A stretch of 58,128 bases of DNA from positions 1 through 58,128 of the forward strand of contig JAFGNU010000070.1 in assembly GCA_016926875.1 (NCBI GenBank), read 5' to 3'. This DNA is from Anaerolineae bacterium (GTDB lineage: Bacteria; Chloroflexota; Anaerolineae; Aggregatilineales; Aggregatilineaceae). The notes below the pieces were generated by a model. That model had not been told where the DNA came from and searched no databases. It worked only from the letters and a program-made list of their open reading frames with translations. A program made the translations under genes and the position numbers. Shown here piece after piece: positions 27,719-35,699 of this stretch. Each line of letters begins with the position of its first letter. Within the stretch, counting starts at the first letter, position 1.

Positions 27719-28801
27719 CTACCGCCATGCCTCGACAATGGTCGATAGAATCTTTTCCGGGCGTTCCTTAAAGAGCGTCTCATCCAGCGGGATACAGCCG
27801 TCCTCGCGTTCGCACAACGGGCGTCCACGTCCCGCGTCCATAAACGCCTGGATATTAGCCAGTGGCGTTTCGGGCGGCAGGTCGCAGCCCGTGCTCAGGA
27901 TAAAGTTCGGATACGGCGCCATACGCTCGATCAGATCACGCGTGGTGGCATACACGCCCGCCGGGGTTTCATCGACCATGACTGCCGTTGGGCTTACATT
28001 GCCGATCAGCACTACGTCTTCCGGCACGTCGGCGGCAATCGCCGGTAGATCGACCAGCGAGTCCAGGCTGAGGCCCTGCGCGCCTGTTGCGATCATGCCA
28101 TCGATTAGATGATTCGTGTTGCCGCAAATATGTAGAACCGGCTGCGCGCTCATCTTTTCGATGATCTGTTTCACATACTCACCGGAATACTGGCGGAACT
28201 GGCGCGGCGACAGCATGACCGCGCTGGGTTCCAAAATGGCAATAACATGCGCCCCTGCGCGCGCCAGCGCATTCGCATAGCGCGTGATCACATGGGTCGT
28301 CAACCGCAGCGTTTCGTGCAGCAAGTCTGGATTATCAATCGTTGCAATAGCGGCCTCGGTCGCGCCCATCATCAGCGCTGCCAGCGTATACGGACCGATC
28401 ACATACCCGCCGCGCATCATGCTCAGGTGGCGCTGCATCATCCGCATCGTTTCGACAAACACGTGCAGCCGTCCGTCGGCCAGCACATCGATCTTATAAA
28501 ACCGCCGCAGGTCTGCCTGCACTTCGACGACCGGGTACTCCACACTGGGCGACTCATCCAGCGGAAACCGCACGGGCAGCCCCAGCGCATTGGCTTCTAC
28601 CGACAGGTCCATAAACGTGAACATACCGTCCGGTTGGAAACGCCGCACCAGTTCAAACAGCGTCCAAAACTGAACACTCCAGTTGAACTCATTCTGTTTT
28701 AACGACGATCCGTTAACCTGAATACCGGGGAACCCCATCAGCGGGATCACGGGGGGTCGATCGCGTGTTTTTACGATCTCGGCCAGGGATTGCTTAGCCA
28801 T
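27719..28801 (-). CDS. Uroporphyrinogen decarboxylase-superfamily protein, methylcobamide:CoM methyltransferase (MtaA)-like
   Basis: 360 residues. The fold is that of URO-D; zinc-site residues of the MtaA/MtbA branch are present: H224-x-C226 in LHICGNTNH and C306 in STGCDLPPETP. These bind Zn for thiol activation in methyl transfer from a corrinoid protein, and they are absent in true haem-pathway decarboxylases. I infer a corrinoid-linked methyltransferase or demethylase; the acceptor is unknown, and no corrinoid protein gene lies next to it. AAGGAG is 11 bases before the ATG. It is the first gene of a probable operon with iorA and iorB, an unusual pairing. Confidence 0.85.
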   Translation of the reverse strand: MAKQSLAEIVKTRDRPPVIPLMGFPGIQVNGSSLKQNEFNWSVQFWTLFELVRRFQPDGMFTFMDLSVEANALGLPVRFPLDESPSVEYPVVEVQADLRRFYKIDVLADGRLHVFVETMRMMQRHLSMMRGGYVIGPYTLAALMMGATEAAIATIDNPDLLHETLRLTTHVITRYANALARAGAHVIAILEPSAVMLSPRQFRQYSGEYVKQIIEKMSAQPVLHICGNTNHLIDGMIATGAQGLSLDSLVDLPAIAADVPEDVVLIGNVSPTAVMVDETPAGVYATTRDLIERMAPYPNFILSTGCDLPPETPLANIQAFMDAGRGRPLCEREDGCIPLDETLFKERPEKILSTIVEAWR

Positions 28802-29077
28802 TGTACTTGATGCTCCTTACTTCCAGTACCATGCCGACATCAAGGGCCGGGGCCAACTACCAGCCCAGATCATCCACAAAAGCTGGCATAATGCCCAATC
28901 TGTGCCATCGATCCAGTATACGCCTGACGCAACCAACAGGTTATAGCAAGAGGATGTTTCTGGCTGTGCCAAACGGCACTTCTTATGATTTCCCGCAGCA
29001 TACCCAACCGGATAAAAGCACGGTTGCCACGCCGCGCTGATTATGGGTAAAGTTACCTTTACCATTCTGGAGGCAAC

Positions 29078-31006
29078 ATGAAAATACTGCTACGCATCCT
29101 GGGTTACATCCGCCCCTACTGGGCAATCGCCGTTATCGTCTACACCTGCCTGATCGGGGTCACGCTGCTGACACTGATCACGCCCTGGCTGGTCGGCGTC
29201 GCGGTAGACACTGCGCTGGGCAACGAGACGGATTTTCCGCTGTACCCTGACGACTGGTCCGGCAAACAAACGCTGACTGCCACCGCCGCGCTGATCATCG
29301 CCCTGGCCCTGCTGCGGTCTGTGGTCAACTTCGGCCAGCGCTACGGCACCCAGTGGATCGGGCGCAAAGTCGCCTATGCTATTCGGCTGGACCTGTTCAC
29401 CCATCTCCAGCGGCTCCCGTTTGCCTTTTACGACCGGACGCGCATTGGCCAGTTGATGAGCCGCGCCATCGGGGATGTGGATGAAATTCGCTTTTTTGCG
29501 GGCATCGTGATCGGCGATGTCATCAACCTGATCGTGCTGCTGGTTGGCATCTACACCATTATGTTTAGCGCCAGCGCGCGGCTGGCCGTGATCTTTGTGC
29601 TGCCGATGCCCGTTTTGTTTGTGGTTGCATACCTATTCGGCGTGCGGATCGAACCGTTCTTTGGCGAAGTCCGCAGCACACGCGGGGCCATGTACGCCCG
29701 CATTCAGGAGAATCTCTCTCAGATCGTGGTCGTCAAAGCCTTCGCCCGCGAGCAGTTCGCCCGCGAGCAGTTTGAAGACGACAACCAAAAAGTGTTGAAT
29801 GCCTGGATCCGCCTGGCAAACCTGTTCACAGCCGCTTTGCCCACGATCTGGTTTATCGTGGGCTTTTTGACATTCCTGCTGCTCAGCATTGGCGGCAACT
29901 GGGTTATCGATGACAAGATCACATTCGGCACGCTCGTCGCGTTTAATGCCTACGTCGGGCTGCTCGGCCTGCCCGCCCACCGCTTGGCGTTCATGATCGA
30001 CGTAACGGCGCGCGCCATCGCCAACGGCAAACGCATTTTCACCATCATGGATACCACGCCGGAGATCAAAACACGCCTGGGCGCAGTGAATCCGGGCGAG
30101 ATCACCGGGCACATTACCTTTGACGACGTCTCGTTTGTCTACGCTGCGCGCGAAGACGAGCCGGAAGCTGAAGTGCTGTACAATATCGCGTTTGAGGCAC
30201 AGCCGGACACAGTCACAGCGGTGGTCGGCACCACCGGCAGCGGCAAAACCACGCTGATCGATCTCATCCCGCGCTTCTACGATGTGACCGGTGGCCGCCT
30301 GCTGATCGACGGCTACGACGTGCGCGACCTGCCGGTTAAGCTGCTGCGCGCGCAGATCGGTTACGTGATGCAGAATACCTTCCTGTTCAACGCTACCATC
30401 AGCGAGAACATCGCCTTTGGCCGCCCGGACGCGGCAGACGACGAGGTCCGGCAAGCTGCTGCCGCCGCCCGTGCCCACGACTTTATAATGGAGTTTCCCG
30501 ACGGCTACGATACGCTGGTCGGCGAGCGGGGCGTTACACTCTCCGGCGGGCAGCGCCAACGCATCGCTATCGCCCGCGCCCTGCTGATCAACCCGCGCAT
30601 TCTGATCCTGGATGATGCCACCGCCAGCGTGGACAGCCACACCGAGTATGAGATCCGCCGGGCGCTGCAAACCCTGATGCAGGGCCGCACCACCCTGATC
30701 GTTGCCCAACGCCTGAGCACCGTCATGCACGCCGACCAGATCATCATGCTCGAAAACGGGCGCATCGTCGAACAGGGCACGCATGACGAACTGGTCCGGC
30801 TGGGTGGACGTTACGCGAACCTGTGGCACCTGCAAACCGACCAGGAAATCCCTGAAGAAGACATCCGGGGCATTGGCCGCTCTGACGACAAGGCCATCCC
30901 GCTCGAAGCACTGCCGTTCCCGGTCGAAGATCGTGGGACAGAAAAGCGCACCACCGCTGAGTTTGCCGCCGCCGTCTCCCAGTCGGACACGAGGAAGGAA
31001 AGCTGA
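29078..31006 (+). CDS. ABC exporter half-transporter, degenerate-site subunit
   Basis: 642 residues with an N-terminal six-helix transmembrane domain (about 1-310) and a C-terminal ATPase. Walker A is GTTGSGKTT with K390, the signature LSGGQRQR starts at 488 and Walker B ends in D512. The catalytic glutamate is replaced by aspartate (D513) and the switch histidine by glutamine (Q544, VAQRLS). These changes mark the degenerate-site partner of heterodimeric exporters such as TM287/288. GGAGG lies 4 bases before the ATG. Three bases separate its stop from the next gene, so the two halves are made together. The transported compound cannot be told; drugs, lipids or peptides are typical. Confidence 0.93.
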   Translation: MKILLRILGYIRPYWAIAVIVYTCLIGVTLLTLITPWLVGVAVDTALGNETDFPLYPDDWSGKQTLTATAALIIALALLRSVVNFGQRYGTQWIGRKVAYAIRLDLFTHLQRLPFAFYDRTRIGQLMSRAIGDVDEIRFFAGIVIGDVINLIVLLVGIYTIMFSASARLAVIFVLPMPVLFVVAYLFGVRIEPFFGEVRSTRGAMYARIQENLSQIVVVKAFAREQFAREQFEDDNQKVLNAWIRLANLFTAALPTIWFIVGFLTFLLLSIGGNWVIDDKITFGTLVAFNAYVGLLGLPAHRLAFMIDVTARAIANGKRIFTIMDTTPEIKTRLGAVNPGEITGHITFDDVSFVYAAREDEPEAEVLYNIAFEAQPDTVTAVVGTTGSGKTTLIDLIPRFYDVTGGRLLIDGYDVRDLPVKLLRAQIGYVMQNTFLFNATISENIAFGRPDAADDEVRQAAAAARAHDFIMEFPDGYDTLVGERGVTLSGGQRQRIAIARALLINPRILILDDATASVDSHTEYEIRRALQTLMQGRTTLIVAQRLSTVMHADQIIMLENGRIVEQGTHDELVRLGGRYANLWHLQTDQEIPEEDIRGIGRSDDKAIPLEALPFPVEDRGTEKRTTAEFAAAVSQSDTRKES

Positions 31007-31009
31007 CTC

Positions 31010-32860
31010 ATGAGCGACGAAAAACCCAAGCTCGAACGGCCTGTTTTCGAAACGCTCTTTCGCCTGCTGAACTTCATCGCCCCGTATCGCAGGCGCACGG
31101 CGGGCGTGGTAGTCCTGATGTTGATCACGTCCTCGGCGAGCCTGATCGCACCCGCGCTTGTCCGGCGTGCGATCAATGTCGGGATCGCGGAAAAAGACTC
31201 GTCAACCCTGATGCTCTACAGCCTGCTGTTCCTGGGCGTCACTGCCGCCGAAGTCGTGGGGCTGCGTCTCCAGGTGTACAACATGATCTGGATCGGCCAG
31301 CACGCCATTATGCTCATCCGGCAGCAAATCTACTACACATTCATCGGACTGGATTTTTCCTACTACGATCACAATCGTGTGGGCGATATGATGGCGCGCA
31401 TCACCGAGGACAGCAACGCCCTACAGAACTTCATCACCTGGGCCGTCGTCAATACCATTAGCAATATCTTCACCCTGGCCGGGATCATAATCCTGATGCT
31501 GGTCTTCGACTGGTCACTGGCGCTGCTGACCTTCACCATCCTGCCGCCGATGTTTGGCCTGACCTTGTGGTGGCGCAAGCGGTCAACGGCCCGCTACCGG
31601 GCGGTGCGCGAAGCCGTCAGCGCTGTATCGGCCATGCTCCAGGAAAGCCTGGCCGGGATGCGCATTGTGCAGGCGTTTGTGCGCGAATACCGCGAAAAAG
31701 CGCGTTTTACCGACGTCGCCACCAACGAACTGCAAGCCAGCCTGCGCGCCGATTGGCTGGCATCGGTCTTTATGCCCGGTATTGATGTTATCTCCCAGAT
31801 CGGCGTGGCAATTGTGCTCGGCGTTGGCGGGCTGCGCGTGCTGGATGGTGAACTCGACGCGGGCACGCTGGTGGCGTTCCTGCTCTACCTCGATCTGTTC
31901 TTTAACCCGATCCGCGACCTGGCAATGCGCCTGGATCAGTTCCAGGAAGCCGCCGCTGCGGGCGAGCGCATCCTGGCCGTTCTGGATACCGAGCCGCAGA
32001 TCATCGATCACCCGGATGCACAGCCGCTCCCGGCCTTCGCAGGCGGGGTAGCGCTGCACGGCGTTTGCTTCTTTTATGAAAAGCCGCCGGAGAACGGCAG
32101 ATCAGACGATGCAGCGACACCAGGCGATGACGCAGAAATCGAACCCGAAGAAAAAGAAGAAGCACCGGCCAACGTCCTGCACGACATCGAGTTGATCGTC
32201 AAGCCGGGGCAGACCGTCGCGCTGGTTGGCCATACCGGCGCGGGCAAAAGCTCGCTGGTACGCCTGCTGGGCCGCTTCTACGAGGCGCAGAGCGGGCAGA
32301 TTCTCTTTGACGACGTCGACATCGCCACCGTCACGATCCAATCCCTGCGCGACCAGATGGCCTGGGTGCCGCAGGATACCGGGCTGTTCGCCACCACGAT
32401 CTACGAAAACCTGCGCTATGGCCGCCTGGATGCCACCGAAGATGAGATCATCGCCGCCGCCAAAGAAACCGGCGCTCACGACTTCATCTCGCAGTTTCCG
32501 AAGGGCTACGAAACCGAGGTCGAAGAGGGTGGATCGCGCCTGAGCGCCGGGCAGCGCCAGTTGATCTCGTTCACGCGCGCGCTGCTGGCCGATCCGGCGT
32601 TGATCATCCTCGACGAAGCGACCAGCAGCGTCGATACGGTGACCGAACTCCAGATGCAGGCCGCGCTGGGTAAACTGCTAGAGGGCCGCACCGCGTTTGT
32701 GATCGCCCACCGCCTGAGCACCATTGTACGCGCCGACCAGGTGATCGTGATGGATCACGGGCGCATCATCGAGCGCGGTACGCATGAAGAACTGCTCGAC
32801 GCCAAAGGGCATTACTACGATCTCTATATGACCCAGCTACAAGGCGGCGCAGCCGAGTAA
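31010..32860 (+). CDS. ABC exporter half-transporter, catalytic-site subunit
   Basis: 616 residues with a six-helix domain (about 20-320) and an ATPase at about 340-605. Walker A is GHTGAGKSS with K413. Walker B is ILDEATSSVD with D535 and the catalytic glutamate E536, and the switch histidine is H567 (IAHRLS). Its signature is LSAGQ (from 511) rather than LSGGQ. In the heterodimer the partner's degenerate Walker site faces this altered signature, while this subunit's intact site faces the partner's perfect LSGGQ. A charged insert of about 30 residues (Asp/Glu-rich, about 365-392) lies just before the Walker A strand. A GGAAGGAAA stretch precedes the ATG. A terminator hairpin follows at 32890. 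Confidence 0.93.
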   Translation: MSDEKPKLERPVFETLFRLLNFIAPYRRRTAGVVVLMLITSSASLIAPALVRRAINVGIAEKDSSTLMLYSLLFLGVTAAEVVGLRLQVYNMIWIGQHAIMLIRQQIYYTFIGLDFSYYDHNRVGDMMARITEDSNALQNFITWAVVNTISNIFTLAGIIILMLVFDWSLALLTFTILPPMFGLTLWWRKRSTARYRAVREAVSAVSAMLQESLAGMRIVQAFVREYREKARFTDVATNELQASLRADWLASVFMPGIDVISQIGVAIVLGVGGLRVLDGELDAGTLVAFLLYLDLFFNPIRDLAMRLDQFQEAAAAGERILAVLDTEPQIIDHPDAQPLPAFAGGVALHGVCFFYEKPPENGRSDDAATPGDDAEIEPEEKEEAPANVLHDIELIVKPGQTVALVGHTGAGKSSLVRLLGRFYEAQSGQILFDDVDIATVTIQSLRDQMAWVPQDTGLFATTIYENLRYGRLDATEDEIIAAAKETGAHDFISQFPKGYETEVEEGGSRLSAGQRQLISFTRALLADPALIILDEATSSVDTVTELQMQAALGKLLEGRTAFVIAHRLSTIVRADQVIVMDHGRIIERGTHEELLDAKGHYYDLYMTQLQGGAAE

Positions 32861-32882
32861 ATCATTCCGTTCGCCCGGCCTG

Positions 32883-32928
32883 TTGGTCCGCGCCCGCTTT
32901 GGTGACTATACTGAAGTGGGCGCTTTTT
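32883..32928 (+). terminator. Terminator hairpin with promoter elements embedded in its stem and loop
   Basis: GCGCCCGCTT (32890-32899) pairs with AAGTGGGCGC (32914-32923), with one mismatch, and is followed by TTTTT: a good terminator for the ABC pair. A promoter-like TTGGTC (32883-32888), an 18-base spacer and TATACT (32907-32912) overlap it, with the -10 box in the loop. The same arrangement occurs before the paralogous gene at 34349. Confidence 0.6.
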
Positions 32929-32951
32929 CTTTGAGTCAAGGAGATGTCCTG

Positions 32952-34244
32952 GTGAAAAAACGAACGTCAAAAGTGGTTTTTGCTTTAACCCTGCTGCTGG
33001 CGCTGCTTCTGGCGGCTCCCGGCACCATAACTGCCCAATCGGGTGACTGGCGTGTGACAACCGTCGAGTCGCTGGCGGATTTTGACCTGACCACAGCCCG
33101 CCTGCATTTCGCACCGGACGGTCATCACGCTGCCCACGATGGCGAAAACGCGCTGTGCGTCCTTGACGTGCTCACCGTCACACAACAGTGTGTTGAGGTG
33201 CCGGAAGAATCCGGCTACACCTTCGACTGGTATTATTATTACTCACCCCTGTGCTGGTCGCCGGACAGCAGCCAGATCGCGCTGGTCGGTGTGCCCTACA
33301 AAATCTTCCGTGACACCGATCTGGGGCTGCTGGATGCAGCCGCGCTGGAACTGATACCCCTGGTAGATGACGGGTTCGTCGGGTCCTTGATAACCCCCGA
33401 AGACCTGGACACTGCCCAGAATGCGATCAGCGTTGAAATACAGCCCGCCTGGTCGCCGGACGGCAGCCTGATCGCAGTCGAGCAGGCGACCATCACCGAA
33501 GAAGCGGGCATTTTCTCGGCAGACCTCGCCCTGGTTGACGCAGCGACCGGCGATGTACGCGAACTGATCGCGCTGCCCGGTCACACGGATAGCCAGGCGG
33601 ATGCCGGGGCAACCATGGGAATGGCCTGGTCGCCCGACGGCACCACCATCGCGCTCAGTCTGCGCCGTACCACGCCCAATTTCGAGTCTGACGGCGTCTG
33701 GCTGGTTGACGTGGAATCCGGCGAGGGTGAGCAGGTGCTCAGCCTCCAGCAGGCCGCCGACCTGCTGCAAGCGGATTTCCCGGAAGCCGACGTAATCGCC
33801 ACCTTCATCGCTCCGCTGTCCTGGTCGCCGGATGGATCGCGGCTGCTTTTTTGGATAAACGATCCTATCTTCACCGGCGCCGTGATGCGCTTCTGGATGG
33901 ATATGGATAGCCGGGAAATCATCTCTGTGGAGGCACTTGCCTATCCCGACGAACCCGAAAGAGCACAGTCTACATACCCGATGCAAGCCGCATGGTCACC
34001 CAACGGCAGCACGCTGTTGATCGCCACGAGTGAAATGAAATCGGTGCCCGCCGATGTACTCATACCGCTCGACCCACAGCGCGAACGCGCTAATGTCAGC
34101 CTGCACCTGATCGACGCTGCATCCGGCGAGCGGACGCTGCTCGGTCACCTGCCGATGGTATCCTCGCCGATGTACGTCGCCGCCTGGGGGCCGGACGGTG
34201 ACGTCCTGATCAACGGGTATCACCTGAAGCTGGAACAGCCATAA
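32952..34244 (+). CDS. Secreted beta-propeller protein (TolB/WD40-like), first of a tandem pair
   Basis: 430 residues from a GTG at 32952 with AAGGAG 8 bases before it. The signal peptide is VKKRTSKVVFALTLLLALLL, with cleavage near ITA-QSG. The rest has repeated PD40-type blades with the motif W(S)PDG or WSPDSSQIA: CWSPDSSQIALVG, AWSPDGSLIAVE, AWSPDGTTIALS, SWSPDGSRLLF, AWSPNGSTLLI, AWGPDGDVLI. Such propellers bind ligands or proteins outside the cell; no enzyme site is seen. It is closely similar in length and order to the next gene, including the ending GPDGDVLI.GYHLKLEQP, so the two arose by tandem duplication. Confidence 0.87.
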   Translation: MKKRTSKVVFALTLLLALLLAAPGTITAQSGDWRVTTVESLADFDLTTARLHFAPDGHHAAHDGENALCVLDVLTVTQQCVEVPEESGYTFDWYYYYSPLCWSPDSSQIALVGVPYKIFRDTDLGLLDAAALELIPLVDDGFVGSLITPEDLDTAQNAISVEIQPAWSPDGSLIAVEQATITEEAGIFSADLALVDAATGDVRELIALPGHTDSQADAGATMGMAWSPDGTTIALSLRRTTPNFESDGVWLVDVESGEGEQVLSLQQAADLLQADFPEADVIATFIAPLSWSPDGSRLLFWINDPIFTGAVMRFWMDMDSREIISVEALAYPDEPERAQSTYPMQAAWSPNGSTLLIATSEMKSVPADVLIPLDPQRERANVSLHLIDAASGERTLLGHLPMVSSPMYVAAWGPDGDVLINGYHLKLEQP

Positions 34245-34276
34245 TCTACCCGAAACACAAGCGTTCCCCGCACCTG

Positions 34277-34326
34277 CTGGCCCGCGCTTATCTCGGCGAC
34301 TATACTGGGGTAAGCGCTTTTGTTTT
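34277..34326 (+). terminator. Second hairpin with embedded TATACT promoter
   Basis: GCGCTTA (34284-34290) pairs perfectly with TAAGCGC (34311-34317), followed by TTTTGTTTT. CTGGCC (34277-34282), an 18-base spacer and TATACT (34301-34306) form a promoter-like element whose -10 lies in the loop. Flanking bases match those at 32883-32928 and 35638-35683, so the intergenic unit was duplicated with the gene. Confidence 0.55.
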
Positions 34327-34348
34327 GGAATGTTCAGGAGACGCGCAC

Positions 34349-35626
34349 ATGAAACAACGATGGATCAAACCGGTTCTTATTCTAACCCTGCTGCTGGCGC
34401 TGCTGCCCACAGCCGCACCCGGCGCGGTCACGGCCCAATCGGATGGCTGGCGCGTGACAGCCGCCATGGCACTGGAAGACCTCGGCCTGACGCCTCCCTG
34501 GTTGCAGTTTGCGCCGGACGGTCATCATGTCGCCTATGGCGGCCTGGATGTCCTGTGCATCTTTGACGTGCTTACCGCCGCAGAACAGTGTGTTGAGATA
34601 TCAAAAGAGTCTGGCTATTCCTTTAGCCCAGAAGATTATTTTCCGTCCCTACGCTGGTCACCGGACAGCAGCCAGATCGCGCTGGTCGGCGTGCCCTACA
34701 AGTTCCTGCGCGACACCGATCTGGGGCTGCTGGATTTAAGCTCACTGGAATTGCTGCCCCTGCTCGATGACGGGTATACCGGCAATTTGCTGGTCTCCGA
34801 TGATACGAGCATCGCCAGCATAGAAACCCAGCCCGCCTGGTCGCACGATGGCACCATGATTGCCTTTGAACAGGTCCTGTTTATGTTAGGGAGCGCGTCC
34901 ATGGCGAGAATCGCGCTCCTCGACGTAACAACTGGTGACATGCGCGAACTCACGACGCTGCCCGGCGAGACGGAAGATAAAACCGATGCCGGGTCAACTG
35001 TCGGCATGGCCTGGTCGCCCGACGGCACCACGCTTGCCCTCAGCCTGCGCCATATGACCCCCGATCTTGAGTCTGACGGCATCTGGCTGCTTGACGTCGA
35101 ATCTGGCGAACTCGAACAGGTGCTCAGCCTTCAACAGACCGCCGACCTGCTGGAAGCGGATTACCCACAGTCAGACGTATATGCTGCTGCGCCGCTGTCC
35201 TGGTCCCCGGACGGCGCGCGGCTCCAGTTTTGGGCAGGCAATCCAATGGCCTTAACCAGCATGCTGCTGTGCTTCTGGATGAACATGGACAGCCGAGAGA
35301 TCACCCGCGTCGAGCTGCCCGCCCATCCCAATGAACCCGAAGGCGCGCAGTTCATTTACCCGATCCAGGCCACCTGGTCACCAGATGGCAGCATGTTATT
35401 GGTTGCTGCACGCGAAATCGAACCAATCCCCGGTGAAGAAGTGGTACAGCTTGATCCAACCAGAGACAACACGGCTGTCAGCCTGTACCTGTTCGACGTC
35501 GCCACCGGCGACCGTACCCTACTCGGTCATCTGCCGCTGGTCCCCGCGCCGATGTTTGTCGCCGCCTGGGGACCGGACGGTGATGTCTTGATCGACGGCT
35601 ATCACCTGAAACTGGAACAACCTTAA
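34349..35626 (+). CDS. Secreted beta-propeller protein, second of a tandem pair
   Basis: 425 residues from the ATG at 34349 with AGGAG 8 bases upstream. The signal peptide MKQRWIKPVLILTLLLALLP leads to a cleavage site near VTA-QSD. The blades match the upstream paralogue nearly one for one: RWSPDSSQIALVGVPYK, AWSHDGTMIAFE, AWSPDGTTLALS, SWSPDGARLQF, TWSPDGSMLLV, AWGPDGDVLID. One blade has WSHDG instead of WSPDG. The best conserved stretch between the paralogues is ALVGVPYK(I/F)..DTDLGLLD. Function is presumably ligand or protein binding in the cell envelope. It is followed by a perfect hairpin and then by a convergent protease gene. Confidence 0.87.
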   Translation: MKQRWIKPVLILTLLLALLPTAAPGAVTAQSDGWRVTAAMALEDLGLTPPWLQFAPDGHHVAYGGLDVLCIFDVLTAAEQCVEISKESGYSFSPEDYFPSLRWSPDSSQIALVGVPYKFLRDTDLGLLDLSSLELLPLLDDGYTGNLLVSDDTSIASIETQPAWSHDGTMIAFEQVLFMLGSASMARIALLDVTTGDMRELTTLPGETEDKTDAGSTVGMAWSPDGTTLALSLRHMTPDLESDGIWLLDVESGELEQVLSLQQTADLLEADYPQSDVYAAAPLSWSPDGARLQFWAGNPMALTSMLLCFWMNMDSREITRVELPAHPNEPEGAQFIYPIQATWSPDGSMLLVAAREIEPIPGEEVVQLDPTRDNTAVSLYLFDVATGDRTLLGHLPLVPAPMFVAAWGPDGDVLIDGYHLKLEQP

Positions 35627-35641
35627 TCTGCCAGAATCACA

Positions 35642-35683
35642 AGCGCCCCCGCACCTGCTGACCCGGTTCAGGGGGCGCTATTT
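35642..35683. terminator. Perfect 9-bp hairpin between convergent genes
   Basis: AGCGCCCCC (35642-35650) pairs with GGGGGCGCT (35671-35679), followed by ATTTG. It lies between the propeller gene (stop 35626) and the protease gene (minus-strand stop 35700). The loop CACCTGCTG.CCC is shared with the region before 34349. Confidence 0.6.
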
Positions 35684-35699
35684 GTGGCTGCCAGCGCGC

